Source: CAVTQY01 sp963736975 | Lineage (GTDB): Bacteria > Pseudomonadota > Alphaproteobacteria > Acetobacterales > Acetobacteraceae | Reading direction: 5' to 3' | NCBI GenBank assembly: GCA_963736975.1 | Contig: CAVTQY010000001.1 | Span: 3,968,001-4,032,000, forward strand | Length of the DNA: 64,000 nucleotides | Part shown: piece after piece, positions 9,031 through 19,073 of the stretch | Layout: each line of letters opens with the position of its first letter | Position numbering within the stretch: position 1 is the first letter of the stretch | Program-made: the position numbers and the translations under genes | Notes under the pieces: model-generated | Told to the model about the DNA's origin: nothing | Database searches by the model: none | What the model saw: only the letters and a program-made list of their open reading frames with translations

Positions 9031-10384
9031 CGAAGCGTCTTGAGAAGGGCCGCTTCGTGTGGCCGCCAATTGTTGATGGAGCGATGACACTCACCCCCGC
9101 GCAGTTTTCCGTGCTGGTCGAGGCGATGGATTGGCGTCGAACGATAGCACCGCCGCCGCAACCAGTGTTGGTGTGACAGAGCACCGATTCCCACTCGATT
9201 CTGGTTGGCCAGTGTGGCTCCGGATAGATTGAGGACATGTCGCTCGCCACGGCCGAACTGCCGGATGATCCTGCCGCAATGCGTGCGTTCGCGCGGGCCT
9301 GCCAGAGCGAGTTGAAGGCGGCGGAGACCGCGGTGCAGCTCAAGGCGTTGGAGATCGAGAAGCTCCGGTTCCAGATCGCGAAGCTGCGCCGCATGCAGTT
9401 CGGTCGCTCGTCGGAGCGGATCACTCGTCAGATCGCCCAACTCGAATTCCAGCTCGAGGAATTGGAGACTGGTGCGGCCGAAGATACCGCCCGTGCCGAA
9501 GCGACGGAGCCTGCTTCACCAGCTTCCGCCCGCGCCAACCAGCCGAAGCGCAAGCCGCTGCCTGATCATCTGCCGCGCCAGGATGTTGTGCATCAGCCTG
9601 CCGGCGATGGGGCCTGCACCTGCCCTGACTGCGGTGGCAGGATGGCCAAACTGGGCGAGGACGTCACCGAGGTGCTGGATTACGTGCCAGGGCACTTCCA
9701 GGTCATTCGTCACGTACGACCGAAGTTTGCCTGCTGTGCGTGCGACGCCATCACGCAGGCTCCGGCTCCAGCGATGCCGACGCCACGCGGGCGTGCCACA
9801 CCGGCCACGCTGGCACATCTGCTGGTGGCGAAATACTGCGACCATCGTGTGCCACGAACACACCAACAGCGATGGAGGTGTGGAACTGTGTGAGAGATGA
9901 GGGCCGGCCCCTCGGAGTCCGCGATCAGGAGCGGGTTCCAAACCACCGCGAGCTGCTGTCGGAAAGAACGATGGTGGTGAGCGTCGCGGAAAAGGCGGGA
10001 CCTGATCCCGTCAGGTGAGGTCCAGGGAGACGAGCGAAAGCGAACCGTCGATGAAAGGTCGAAATAGTATGGATGGTGTCGGAACCGGGAATGGTGGTCG
10101 TCCCGGGATAAGCCTGAGCGGAGACCTGAAGCCCGGCTCATGCGGCACCCGGCTCGAAGGCGGCGTGAACCTGGATCAGGCTCTCGCACGGAACGTGGGA
10201 ACTTGTCGCTCCGATGCCAAGGGAGCGGGTCGAGCGGGCGATCCCCGTGAGGCCTTGAGTACCAATGCGGAGCACAGGGGCAGAACAATCCGTAGTAGGG
10301 TTGAAGGCGCTGTAATGGCGGTGGACCGAAGGGGTTGTGGTGTTCAGTCCTGGCAGGCGGCCAACCGGTGACGGGAGGAGCCGC

Positions 10385-11644
10385 ATGATTGGGGCAAAGC
10401 CGTTCGACATCCCGAAGCGGGAAGTCTGGGAGGCCTTCAAGCGTGTGAAGGCCAACCAAGGAGCGGCTGGCGTGGATGGGCAGTCGATCCAAAACTTCGA
10501 GGAGCGCCTCGGCGATAACCTCTATAAGCTCTGGAACCGACTGTCGTCGGGCAGCTACATGCCGCCGCCTGTTCGGCGGGTGGACATACCGAAGGCGTCT
10601 GGCGGGACGCGGCCGTTGGGTATTCCGACGGTTGCCGATCGTATCGGACAAGAGGTTGTTCGCCGATACCTGGAACCTCTGCTGGAGCCGATGTTCCATG
10701 CGGATTCGTATGGGTATCGACCCCGGCGTTCCGCGATTGACGCGGTCCGGACAGCTCGTCAGCGATGCTGGCGATATGACTGGGTCGTCGATATCGACAT
10801 CAAAGGCTTCTTCGACAGCATCGATCATGAACTGCTTCTGCGGGCCGTGCGTAAGCACACAACTTGCCCCTGGGTGCTGCTATATATCGAACGCTGGTTG
10901 ACGGCGCCCGTGATGATGGAGCACGGCAATCTTGTGCAGCGGGATCGGGGAACGCCGCAAGGAGGGGTGATCAGCCCGCTCCTGGCCAACCTGTTCTTGC
11001 ACTACGTGTTCGATGTCTGGCTGAGACGCACGAGGCCTGGAATACCGTTCGAACGGTATGCCGACGATATCGTCTGTCACTGCCGCACTGAACGCGAGGC
11101 CCTGGCGCTTCGTCAGGTGCTGGACCGCAGGTTCAGCGAGTGTGGCTTGGTGCTCCATCCGGAGAAGACCAAACTGGTCTACTGCAAGGACACCAATCGC
11201 AAAGCCGACCACGCAGTCATCCAGTTCGACTTCCTCGGCTATACGTTCCGGCCGCGGCTGGCGAAATGGAAAGGCGGGCTGTTCGGGGTATCCTATCTCC
11301 CCGCCGCCAGCCCCAAGGCACTGAAGGCAATCCGTCAGGCGATCCGGGGATGGACACTACAGACCCGGAGCGACAAGGCGCTCGACGATCTTGCTCGGAT
11401 GTTCAACCCGTACATCCGAGGCTGGATCAACTACTACAGCCACTTCTACAAGTCGGTGTTGTATCCGACGTTGCGCCGGATCGACGTCTTTCTGCTCCGA
11501 TGGGCACGACGCAAGTTCAAGCGCCTGCGGCAACAGCCAAAGGGCGCTCGGAACTGGCTGGCACGTGTGGTTCGTTCATCGCGGAGCCTGTTTGCTCATT
11601 GGCCGCTTCTGTATGGTCAAGGCCGGACACTGGGAGCCGTATGA
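10385..11644 (+). CDS. ltrA: Group II intron reverse transcriptase/maturase
   Basis: A 419-aa intron-encoded protein: RT domain with DSYGYRPRRSAIDAV, DIDIKGFFDSIDH, GTPQGGVISPLLANLFLHY and the catalytic FERYADDIV, followed by the maturase X domain (GWINYYSHFY). No HNH endonuclease domain follows, as in En-minus classes. The ATG at 10385 has GGGAGGAG just upstream. The stop (11642-11644) lies inside domain V, so protein and ribozyme core overlap. The frame is intact, so the intron may be competent for splicing and mobility. Confidence 0.93.
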   Translation: MIGAKPFDIPKREVWEAFKRVKANQGAAGVDGQSIQNFEERLGDNLYKLWNRLSSGSYMPPPVRRVDIPKASGGTRPLGIPTVADRIGQEVVRRYLEPLLEPMFHADSYGYRPRRSAIDAVRTARQRCWRYDWVVDIDIKGFFDSIDHELLLRAVRKHTTCPWVLLYIERWLTAPVMMEHGNLVQRDRGTPQGGVISPLLANLFLHYVFDVWLRRTRPGIPFERYADDIVCHCRTEREALALRQVLDRRFSECGLVLHPEKTKLVYCKDTNRKADHAVIQFDFLGYTFRPRLAKWKGGLFGVSYLPAASPKALKAIRQAIRGWTLQTRSDKALDDLARMFNPYIRGWINYYSHFYKSVLYPTLRRIDVFLLRWARRKFKRLRQQPKGARNWLARVVRSSRSLFAHWPLLYGQGRTLGAV

Positions 11645-11668
11645 GCCGAGAGGCTCACGTACGGTTCT
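11634..11668 (+). ncRNA. Group II intron domain V (catalytic hairpin)
   Basis: A 35-nt hairpin beginning GAGCCGTATGAGCC and ending CACGTACGGTTCT pairs as the canonical domain V, with the conserved AGC near its 5' base and a GAGA tetraloop. It is followed by the domain VI hairpin at about 11672-11700. Confidence 0.92.
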
Positions 11669-12690
11669 GGGAGCGCGCGGGGGTGGAACTCCCCCGCGCG
11701 AACTCGCTTACCGCTCTATCGACAGAGCGAGATCTATGCACGAGAGGGGCTCGAACTCGATCGTTCGACGCTGTGCGATCGGGTTGGACAAGCGGCCTGG
11801 CTGCTGGATCCTGTCGTGGAAGCGATCCGGCGTCATGTCTTTGCCGCCGAGAAAATCCACGGTGACGACACGACCGTTCCGGTGCTGGCACCAGGACTGG
11901 GTCGGACGAAGACCGGGCGCCTGTGGATCTATGTGCGCGACGACCGGCCGTTCTGCGGCGACGCACCGCCGGCCGCCGCATACTTCTACAGTCCCGACCG
12001 CGGTGGTCACCATCCGGCGTCTCACATGGCCGCGTTCAGCGGGCTCCTGCAGGCCGATGGCTATGCGGGTTCGAGGCACTGTATGGTGCGAAGCGGACTG
12101 CGCCCGGTCCGATCACCGAAGTCGCGTGTTGGGCGCATTGTCGCCGCGGGTTCTTCGACGAGTGGGAGCATCGGAAATCGGCGGTTGCCAAGGAGGCGCT
12201 CGATCGGATCGCCGCGATCTATGTCATCGAGGCCGAGGCCGCATTCGCCCCTGCCGTCGAACGGGTGGCAATCCGCACGCAGACCGCACCGTTGCTCAAG
12301 GCGTTCTTCGCATGGGCTGAGGCAACCGTGGCAAAGTTGTCGGCAAAGTCAGCGCTGGCCACAGCCTTCCGTTATGCGATCAATCGGCGCGAAGCCCTCT
12401 CCCGCTTCGTCACGGACGGTCGGCTGGAAGTCGACAACAACATTGCCGAGAACGGCATGCGAATCATTGCTCTGGGACGCAAGAATTTTCTCTTCGCTGG
12501 TTCGGATACCGGTGGCGATCGCGCAGCAGCCATATACACCATTGTGCAGACGGCAAAGCTCAACGGCGTGAACCCGGAAGCCCATCTCAAGCATACGCTG
12601 GCCAAGGTCGCTGAGGGTCACCCCATCAACAAGATCGACCAGCTGATGCCGTGGCAGATAAGCTCGTCAGCCGCAGGCCTGGGTAGCTAA

Positions 12691-13043
12691 CATCCCGGAT
12701 CCCGTTCAGACCGAGAAGCCGCGCATCATCGCCCATCGCCTCAGATTCGCGCTACACGCCGCAGACCAGACGCTCTGATGTCCGTTGTCAATCGGTCGGG
12801 CAGGTTCTTTGACCGCGATCGCGGTGGCCGCTCTAGATGGATGCGCACGGGAGGAAGCGAGGCTGTTAGACGTCGGTGATCAAGCTCTGATGCGCGGGTT
12901 GGATACCGCATTTCCGAGTATGCGTCCGAGGCGTTCCCTGTCTTACTGCGGGCGTCGGCGATGCCGGCCACAAAGCGTCCGACGGGAGTTCCTCTGCCGT
13001 CGCCTCGCTCCCACCCGTGAGCAGCGGGAGCGTTGGCGCGCTG
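12691..13043. other. Non-coding stretch next to the IS110 pseudogene
   Basis: About 350 bases between the tnpC end and the 3' end of the minus-strand IS110 transposase. No gene is supported. Part is probably the 3' non-coding end of the IS110 element, where some IS110 relatives encode their guide RNA, but I could not define its boundaries. Confidence 0.35.
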
Positions 13044-14150
13044 CTATGCTGGCTGAACCATTCTTCCGATCGCCCAAATGAAGCCTGCGAGCTCACGCGC
13101 GATCGCGGTGACCACCACCGTCAGCTTTTTTGCCGCGACGAGCAAGCGCTCGGTAGCGTGCGCACAGACGTGCCTGCGCCTTCAAGGCGATGTCGCGCAC
13201 CGCGGACGGCACGCGCTCGTGGACGTAATGCTTCAACTTGCTGGTCCTCGGCAAATAGCGGTAGGTCCAGGCGCTCTCGACCAATGCGCGCCGTACGCGT
13301 CCGTTGCCGGCCTTGGTGATGCTGAGGCGTCGGACACTGTCACCGGTCGAGCGCTCGCTTGGCACCAGGCCGAGGTAGCCCATGAGTTGGCGAGGCGTGT
13401 CAAAGCGGCGCAGGTCTCCAACCTCGACCATGATGGTCGCGGCAGTGACCAGGCGGACGCCTCGCAGTGCCTGGAGTGCGTCCACGGCCGGCGCCAACGA
13501 CCAGCCGGGCAAGAACTCGACAATGGCTGCCTCGACGCGCGTCAGCCTTTCCTGAGCATGCTGCGCGGCGAGGATCATCTCCTGCAGCACGAGTTGTTGG
13601 GCCGGATGTCCGAAGTGCTGGGTTTGCAGCCACTGTCGATGCCGTGCACCCCAGGTCTTCTTGCCGGGATAGCTCCGGCCATAACGCAGCATCAACGACG
13701 AGATCGACTGCTGTTTGCGGCGCAGATCATCGACGGCCGCCTCCCGCGATCGGATCAGTTCACGGACCGCTTCGTGCGCCTCGTCCGGCACCCAAACAGC
13801 CGTCAGCTCGCCGGCACGCAATAGCCGCGCGAGCTGCACAGCATCGCGTCGGTTCGTCTCGACCCGATCGCCGGGCTTGCGAGGGATCAGCGAGGGCGCG
13901 ACCACGGTACAGGAGTGGCCCATGCCGACCAGTTGCCGATGCAACCCATACCCGGTCGGGCCTCGTAGCAGAAGTGCAATCGGCGGTGATGCTTCGCGAC
14001 CCGCGCAACCAGACGGCGAACGGACGTCCGGTCGGCATCGATCTCACCCAGGTATCTAATCTCGCCTTGCCGGCCGTCCTCCGCAACGGCTACGGCGTGC
14101 CGGGCCTTGGCTACATCCAACCCGACAAAAACTTCGCTATCCTGATCCAT
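13044..14150 (-). pseudogene. IS110 family transposase, two frameshifts
   Basis: The N-terminal RuvC-like domain (VFVGLDVAKARHAVAVAEDG) opens at ATG 14150. A loss of bases near 13960 shifts the frame, which continues with VVAPSLIPRKPGDRVETNRRDA and the Tnp20 domain (DALQALRGVRLVTAATIM, GYLGLVPSE, ITKAGNGRVRRALVE). A second slip in an A6 run near 13118 displaces the C-terminus (TVVVTAIARELAGFIWAIGR), which ends at 13044. The protein would otherwise be full length, about 360 aa. Confidence 0.85.
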
Positions 14151-14259
14151 GGCTCGTCCCCCTGCGCTGAGGAAAGGCTCGCCCTATGCGAGCAACCCTC
14201 GTTGACCCGCACAGCGTGGGACGAGCCACCCCGGTTAAGGAACGGACATACGGTCTTAC

Positions 14260-14640
14260 TCGGGTCGCAGCCTTGCGCCGCAGCTCCCGCGAGATCGTTG
14301 AGGCTGCGCGTCCGAGCCGGCGCGCAGCCTCTCGCATGGAGCAGCCTTGCACTCGAAGCAGTGCGATCTCCTCCCGCTCCGAAAATGAGAGATATCGGCC
14401 GGACAGCGGCTTCGCTGATGGCCGAAATATCGCTGGTGGCATGCCGCCTGCCTTTCGGAACAATCTTGTTCCTACAGCCTGCGACATACCAGCCTGGACC
14501 GCGGCATCCTCACTCGCCATGCCTGCCGCGATTGCCGCCCAGAACCGGCGCTGCTCATCTCGTCCTGCCACCACCGGGCGACCTGGCGATAACAATGGTG
14601 CCCGACCAGACCGATCCGAACGCCGCCTGCGCCTCGTCAT
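14260..14640 (-). pseudogene. IS30 family transposase, N-terminal fragment
   Basis: The ATG at 14640 has AGGAGGAG upstream. The product shows the IS30 HTH region (LSFSEREEIALLRVQGCSMR, AARRLGRAASTISRELRR) and then changes to unrelated sequence at about 14260, where the IS110 element adjoins. The catalytic DDE domain is lost. The orientation suggests the IS110 inserted into or replaced the rest. Confidence 0.8.
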
Positions 14641-14679
14641 CGCAACTCCTCCTTCAAGGTGTTGCGACAACCATTTGAG

Positions 14680-14979
14680 TCCAGCCAATACGCGTCGGAG
14701 ATCTATCGCGAGCTGCTGGCCGCCAATGGCCTGATCGGCTCGATGAGCCGCCGCGGCAATCCTTACGACAACGCCAAGGCGGAGAGCTTCATGAAGACGC
14801 TCAAGGTCGAGGCTGTCTACCTGGCCTCTTACGAAACCTTCGAGGACGTCACCGCCGACCTTCCGAGGTTCATCGACGAGGTTTACAACTCAAAACGGCT
14901 GCACTCGGCCCTGGGTTATCTCAGCCCGATGCAGTTCGAGGATCAACACGCCCAGCAGACGGTCAAAGCCGCCGCTTGA
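14680..14979 (+). pseudogene. IS3 family transposase OrfB, C-terminal fragment
   Basis: Shows the end of an IS3 integrase core: SMSRRGNPYDNAKAESFMKT with the last catalytic Glu, then YNSKRLHSALGYLSPMQFE. The first two Asp residues and OrfA are absent. The fragment meets the IS30 remnant head-on at about 14660-14680. Confidence 0.85.
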
Positions 14980-15012
14980 TTCTGTCCACCCGCAGGGGCG
15001 CACTCCAAATCA

Positions 15013-15182
15013 GCGTCCAACTTTGAACCCGCTCCCACGAAAGGCAAGTGCCTGTAAATTTTTGGTTTTTGGGGATTAGACGGGGTCACGGCCGGCGTCC
15101 AACATTGACCCCGGCAAATTGCCGCTTCTTTCAGCATCATCAATGCAATAGACCGCCCTCGGGTGGGGTCAAGTTTGGACGC
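15013..15182. repeat. Three copies of an 18-bp repeat, two direct and one inverted
   Basis: The motif gcgtccaacWttgaMcccc occurs at 15013-15030 and 15095-15112, and inverted at 15165-15182 (ggggtcaagtttggacgc). Clustered near-identical terminal motifs like these are typical of IS ends, and the third copy faces the first two. No intact transposase lies between them, so this looks like a collapsed element. Confidence 0.6.
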
Positions 15183-15414
15183 CGATTCACACCCTCCCCA
15201 GAAACCGGGTTTCGACCCGTCTACGCCCTACAGCGCCGCCAACCCGATCCCGAAAGCGGTCATTTGCCGAGTTGGACAGGAGGCAGCTCCGCGCCCATGT
15301 CGGTCGTTGATTGATGATCTGAGCGACCGCAAAAGCAGCCATAGACCCTCGCGGCTGTTCCGACCAAGGGGGCAGTCTCGCTCCTCTTTGGGATCACAGC
15401 GGCTCGTCAGGAGG

Positions 15415-16447
15415 TCAGGCGAAGCCTGCGATGCCGAGCTTCCGATAGAATGTCGCGAGACGCAAAGCCTCCCGCGCAAACCAGTCGGACAGCCAGTGCT
15501 GGTACACGTTCGCCGCAGCCTCAGCGGCAATCCGGCCGTTCAGGACATTGGCAATCAGATGGCCCGCAGCAATGCCACTCATCATCGCTCGGAGCACACC
15601 CTTCGACGATAGCGGGTCGAGCAGGCAGGCAGCATCCCCGACGATGAACCAAGCCGGATGCGCGGGGTGCGCCACCATGCGCCAGGTGACATCAGCGCCC
15701 TTCGATGGTCCAACCGGCGTCAGCCCACGCAAATCGACCGGCACCCAACTGGGGGGAGGCCGAGATCCGTCCGCCGCGACAGATGTCCAATGGTTACAGT
15801 CCCGGCTGCACCAGGGCGGTCCAGACCCAGCCTTCGGAATTTCCCGCCAGCTCCGGGGTTTCGTAGCGACCGAAACAAGACCCTGCGGCATAGCCGTATC
15901 GTGCTATCAGCCGCGGCGAGCGCGCTCCCCTGGCAAGGCCGAGCCGGCGCGAAAGCCAGCTTGCGCGCCCTGTCGCATCCACGATCATACGGGCAGAGAA
16001 CGGTCCGGCGCCGGTCAGCACGCGAACCTCGTTCTCTTGCCCCAGTTGCACGCAATCGACCGCGCAGGGCTGGCGCACCTCCACGCCTTGCTCATTCGCA
16101 ACATTCAGCAGGAGCTGATCGAATGCGGTCCGCGAGACCTGAAAGCCGTGCCATGCGCCATCCTGGTCGGTGCCATAGGGCTGGAACTGCTTCCGGCCAC
16201 CCCAGCAAAGCCAAATGCCGGAATGGCGTGCGCCGATCGTGGTCTGAAACCGGTCGCTCAGACCGAGTTGGCGCACCAGGGGCTCCACCCCCGGGTGCAA
16301 TGTCTCGCCCGGACGGCGCCCGGAGAAAACAGCTCGCTCAAACAGGTGTACGCGCAACCCGCGCTGAATGCAGGCGATCGCCGTCGCAGCGCCCGCTGGC
16401 CCGCCCCCAGCGACGATTACGTCGGTATCGAGTTGTCCAGGTGCCAT
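15415..16447 (-). pseudogene. FAD-dependent oxidoreductase (geranylgeranyl reductase / LodB-like), one frameshift
   Basis: The N-terminal dinucleotide-binding motif is VIVAGGGPAGAATAIACIQR, with later family blocks (GETLHPGVEPLV; ARMIVDATGRASWLSRRLG) and a C-terminal FAD motif, FIVGDAACLLDPLSSKGVL. A single extra A near 15797 (TGTAACCATTGG instead of TGTACCATTGG) causes a stop at 15794; removing it restores one protein of about 343 aa. The start overlaps the end of the upstream 823-aa gene by 31 bp, so the two are translationally linked. Flavoproteins of this group act as halogenases, reductases, or maturation partners such as LodB. Confidence 0.8.
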
Positions 16448-18888
16448 GCGCCGCGACGATTCAGAATAACAACCCGGCCGTCAGTAAATGCGCGGACTTC
16501 CTCGAGCACGTCCACAAGCATAATCTTGAAGTCGGCGGGGTCCGGTGCCTGTGCGCCCCAACGATAGATATCTACAGCGTAGCGGCGCGGACCCTTCAGG
16601 CTTGCCTGCGAGGCTGCGGCAGCCGCCTGGAACGCCGGATCCTCGGGCGCAACATCGCGAAACGACAGGATGGCCCAGGCAGATTTCTTGCGCAACAGAT
16701 CGTTCACCGTGCTGCCCGGACGAGGGCGGATCCCGAGGCTCCAATAGATTGCAGCCAGTGCGAGAATACGGGCTTTGTACTCCGCAGCATCGATGCGCGA
16801 GGTTAGCGCCGCGGTCATGGTCCCGGGCATGTCGATGTAATCGACATAGAGCACGTTGTGATATGCGATCACGAGGCGATCGCCGATGTTCCGGCGCTGC
16901 GGACCGGGCACGCCATCCCAGGACATAAATGTGCCATCGCTGGTAGGAACCATGCCGATCTCGGTGTCGGTAAGCGGTACAATACTTGGCCAGGGATACA
17001 GGACTCCACTCAGCGGCTTGTTCGGCTCATATTCCCGCGTCGCATCCGGCGCAACCGCCGGCCAGTAGCTGCCAAGGGCGGCGCACAGCTTGGCATCCTC
17101 GATGAACGGCGAGCCGAGCCCATGACCCGCAAGGTACCGTTGCAGCGTGTGTGTCGGGCCATCGTATTGTATCCCCAGGCTGGTTTCCCATCCCGGGTCG
17201 AAAACCCCTGTCGCACCGTCGGGCAGGCCCACCTTCTGCAATTCATAGGGTCCGTTCACGGGCTGCACCGGCGCTCCTGAGGCTTCGCGCTGCGAGACGA
17301 TGGCGGTGACTGTGTCGTCCTTTATGCAGAAGCCAACCGGCAGCTCCACGTCAGCGGCGATACGGGTTTGAGACAGGGCGTAGGGCGGAGTCGCCCACAA
17401 GGCAGCACGAAGCGGCTCGGGCACATCGCGCTGCCACCACAGCATCAGATCGCGCTGCGTCACGTTTGGGAAAAAGTCCGGCAAGCCGACCATGCAGAAC
17501 GCGGCGACGCTTGCCAGCCCGGTTTGCTGCAACTGGGGGCATTCGGCGATCACCCAGCCATCGCCGCTGGTATCGACATAATGCAGCGCATCGAAATCGC
17601 CGTGTGCGAGAATCTTCATCAGATCCGGGCTGTCGTTCAGGTTGACGATGTGGCCATCTTCGATCGCATGACGCGCGTTGACGTATTGCGGTGCGGGCCG
17701 CCGCGTCTCCTGCGCGGCATCGTCAAAGTAATCCGGCTCGGTGATGGATTCGGTCAGGCCCGGCAACACCATGGGCGATGACATCTGGATATTTTCCGGG
17801 TCCCCGGTAAAGGCGGGATCGACTGGAAACGTCAGAGGTCGCCCGCGAAACGTTGCCGGCAAAATGAAGGGCTCCGGATGAGGAACGAGCACCCCGGGGC
17901 CGTAATCAGGATGGGACGAAAGTTCCGCGATGTGCGAATCCTCTATCGTGAACGGATAGTCCCTCAGTACGTCGCCGTAGTAGTTGTTCCGGAAACCTTG
18001 AAATTCCAGAAAGCGGTGAAGCGAAGCAAGCAGGTCGTTCCGTAATCCGCTGCTGAGGGCAACCTGTAGATCGAGCCCGGCAATGCATTCGCGGCCGCTG
18101 AACAGCTTGTGCAGCGGAACCCAGAACTCCCGTTCTGCATCGCCGGCGACTGCATCCTGCGGGCCGAATCCCCCGACCTCACCCGGCATCCGGACAGCAA
18201 GAAACGGAGCGAAGCGGGTTGGCACGACACGAAAGCTGTATGGACGAGCGGGATCGAGCTCGGCGAAGGAACGCCGGGAGGCATCATAAAACGGCTCGAG
18301 GTCTCCCAGCCTCGCTAACCCGGTGCGGGAGAAACAGAGTTGCGCGTGTTTGCCGCTGACCAAATCAGGCGCGTTGCGGTAGTGAAGGGCGAACGTCGCG
18401 ATGGCGACCGGCAGGCCATTCGTCGCCGTGTGGAGCGCATTTGGCGTGATGGCGCGCGTGGCGTAAATGTAGTTCTCGATAGTGTCGATCTCTGCGATGG
18501 TCGGAAAGCCACCCAGCATGCGTCCCAGCGGATCCGAAACGACGGTCGCCGCGGCAAGCGCGTGATGGAGGAGGCTTTCGTCGGGCCGGCCCGGCTCGAT
18601 TCCTCGGTTTCCCGCGACCGCGAAATCGCCGAAGCCCGGATAACTGCGATCGATCGGGACCGGTTTGGCGAGTTCGCGTGCGAGGTCGGGTGCAGTGATG
18701 TCCAGCCCCCCGCCGGTCACAGCAAGCATCATCCTTCGCCATCCGAGCGGCGCCAGTCGCTGGCAAATCGCCTCCACCTGAACAATCAGCGACGGCACGG
18801 CTTGAGCCCTGGCCTGGCTGACCCCCCCGATCAGCAGGGTCCCGAGGCTTGCAGACGTCAGCCGGATGAAATCTCGCCGGGTTTCCAT
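16417..18888 (-). CDS. Tat-exported 823-aa protein of unknown function
   Basis: I start at ATG 18888, with GAGGG seven bases upstream, giving METRRDFIRLTSASLGTLLI, a twin-arginine signal ending near SQARAQA. An upstream in-frame ATG at 18936 lacks a ribosome site. The mature protein is large, with a Cys/Trp-rich core (AAFCMVGLPDFFPNVTQRDL followed by MLWWQ) and a C-terminal part rich in aromatic residues. Tat export suggests folding with a cofactor in the cytoplasm. The overlapping downstream flavoprotein gene recalls LodA/LodB pairs, where the flavoprotein builds a tryptophyl quinone in its partner. That link is inference from context; I do not recognise the family itself. Confidence 0.7.
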   Translation of the reverse strand: METRRDFIRLTSASLGTLLIGGVSQARAQAVPSLIVQVEAICQRLAPLGWRRMMLAVTGGGLDITAPDLARELAKPVPIDRSYPGFGDFAVAGNRGIEPGRPDESLLHHALAAATVVSDPLGRMLGGFPTIAEIDTIENYIYATRAITPNALHTATNGLPVAIATFALHYRNAPDLVSGKHAQLCFSRTGLARLGDLEPFYDASRRSFAELDPARPYSFRVVPTRFAPFLAVRMPGEVGGFGPQDAVAGDAEREFWVPLHKLFSGRECIAGLDLQVALSSGLRNDLLASLHRFLEFQGFRNNYYGDVLRDYPFTIEDSHIAELSSHPDYGPGVLVPHPEPFILPATFRGRPLTFPVDPAFTGDPENIQMSSPMVLPGLTESITEPDYFDDAAQETRRPAPQYVNARHAIEDGHIVNLNDSPDLMKILAHGDFDALHYVDTSGDGWVIAECPQLQQTGLASVAAFCMVGLPDFFPNVTQRDLMLWWQRDVPEPLRAALWATPPYALSQTRIAADVELPVGFCIKDDTVTAIVSQREASGAPVQPVNGPYELQKVGLPDGATGVFDPGWETSLGIQYDGPTHTLQRYLAGHGLGSPFIEDAKLCAALGSYWPAVAPDATREYEPNKPLSGVLYPWPSIVPLTDTEIGMVPTSDGTFMSWDGVPGPQRRNIGDRLVIAYHNVLYVDYIDMPGTMTAALTSRIDAAEYKARILALAAIYWSLGIRPRPGSTVNDLLRKKSAWAILSFRDVAPEDPAFQAAAAASQASLKGPRRYAVDIYRWGAQAPDPADFKIMLVDVLEEVRAFTDGRVVILNRRGAWHLDNSIPT

Positions 18889-19073
18889 TGATAGGCCCTC
18901 GTCGGTGGACATTTCATCGGCGGGTCGCGTTGTCATGCGGCGGGCACTACTGGTGATTCGACGTCACCCTGTTGGGGTTGGGCCCGAACGTCATTCGCAC
19001 ACCCCGGAGAGGGACGCAAACAGCGAGTTTTACGCCTACAGATGATCGATGTCCGCCACCTGTGTGCAGTCCG

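Larger units (their letters stand above)
6522..9038. repeat. 8-bp target site duplication flanking IS21
   Basis: The sequence cgaagcgt occurs at 6522-6529 and again at 9031-9038, directly abutting the IS21 ends. It sits inside the tnpB coding frame and lies within the 4-8 bp range known for the IS21 family. Its perfect conservation suggests this insertion is recent compared with the other debris. Confidence 0.9.
6320..9176 (+). pseudogene. tnpB: IS66 TnpB, split by IS21
   Basis: TnpB starts at GTG 6320, overlapping the tnpA stop. The conserved core (CHPVDLRNGFDGLA, then FRGKRGDYFKGLYWDGSGMW) runs to codon IAKR at 6529. There a 2,501-bp IS21 is inserted. After the IS the same frame resumes at 9039 (LEKGRFVWP) and runs to the stop at 9176. 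Both sides carry cgaagcgt, the target duplication. Excision would restore a normal TnpB of about 115 aa. Confidence 0.85.
9847..11711 (+). mobile_element. Complete group II intron in IS66 tnpC
   Basis: The 5' end reads GTGTG at 9847, matching the GUGYG consensus. The 3' end is ...CTTAC before exon sequence CGCTC at 11712, matching the AY rule. Between them lie a structured 5' region of about 540 nt, a full reverse transcriptase gene, a clear domain V, and a domain VI hairpin (stem gcgcggggg with cccccgcgc). Boundaries were fixed by restoring the TnpC protein sequence. Length is 1,865 bp. Confidence 0.88.
6090..12690 (+). mobile_element. IS66 family element, nested and inactive (carries IS21 and a group II intron)
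   Basis: Three ordered IS66 genes are recognisable: the end of tnpA (6090-6323), tnpB (6320-6529 continuing at 9031-9176) and tnpC (9237-9846 continuing at 11712-12690). tnpB is split by a complete IS21, and tnpC by a complete group II intron. Removing both, about 2.2 kb of IS66 sequence remains, near normal size. The tnpA 5' end is missing and no terminal repeats were identified on either side. Confidence 0.8.
9237..12690 (+). pseudogene. tnpC: IS66 transposase TnpC, split by a group II intron
   Basis: The first exon (9237-9846) carries the coiled-coil N-terminus, the leucine-rich helix and the zinc finger (CTCPDCGG). The second (11712-12690) carries the DDE domain with IHGDDTTVPVL and the C-terminal block EVDNNIAENGMR. 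Joining c9846 to c11712 gives DHPLYRQSEIY, the usual IS66 sequence, so the intron could splice cleanly. However, a one-base loss near 12069 (GYAG / FEALYG) breaks the frame after splicing. Confidence 0.85.

Noticed and set aside
15013..15182. Possible CRISPR-like repeats
   Set aside because: Only three copies, one inverted, unequal spacing and no cas genes; better explained as IS ends.
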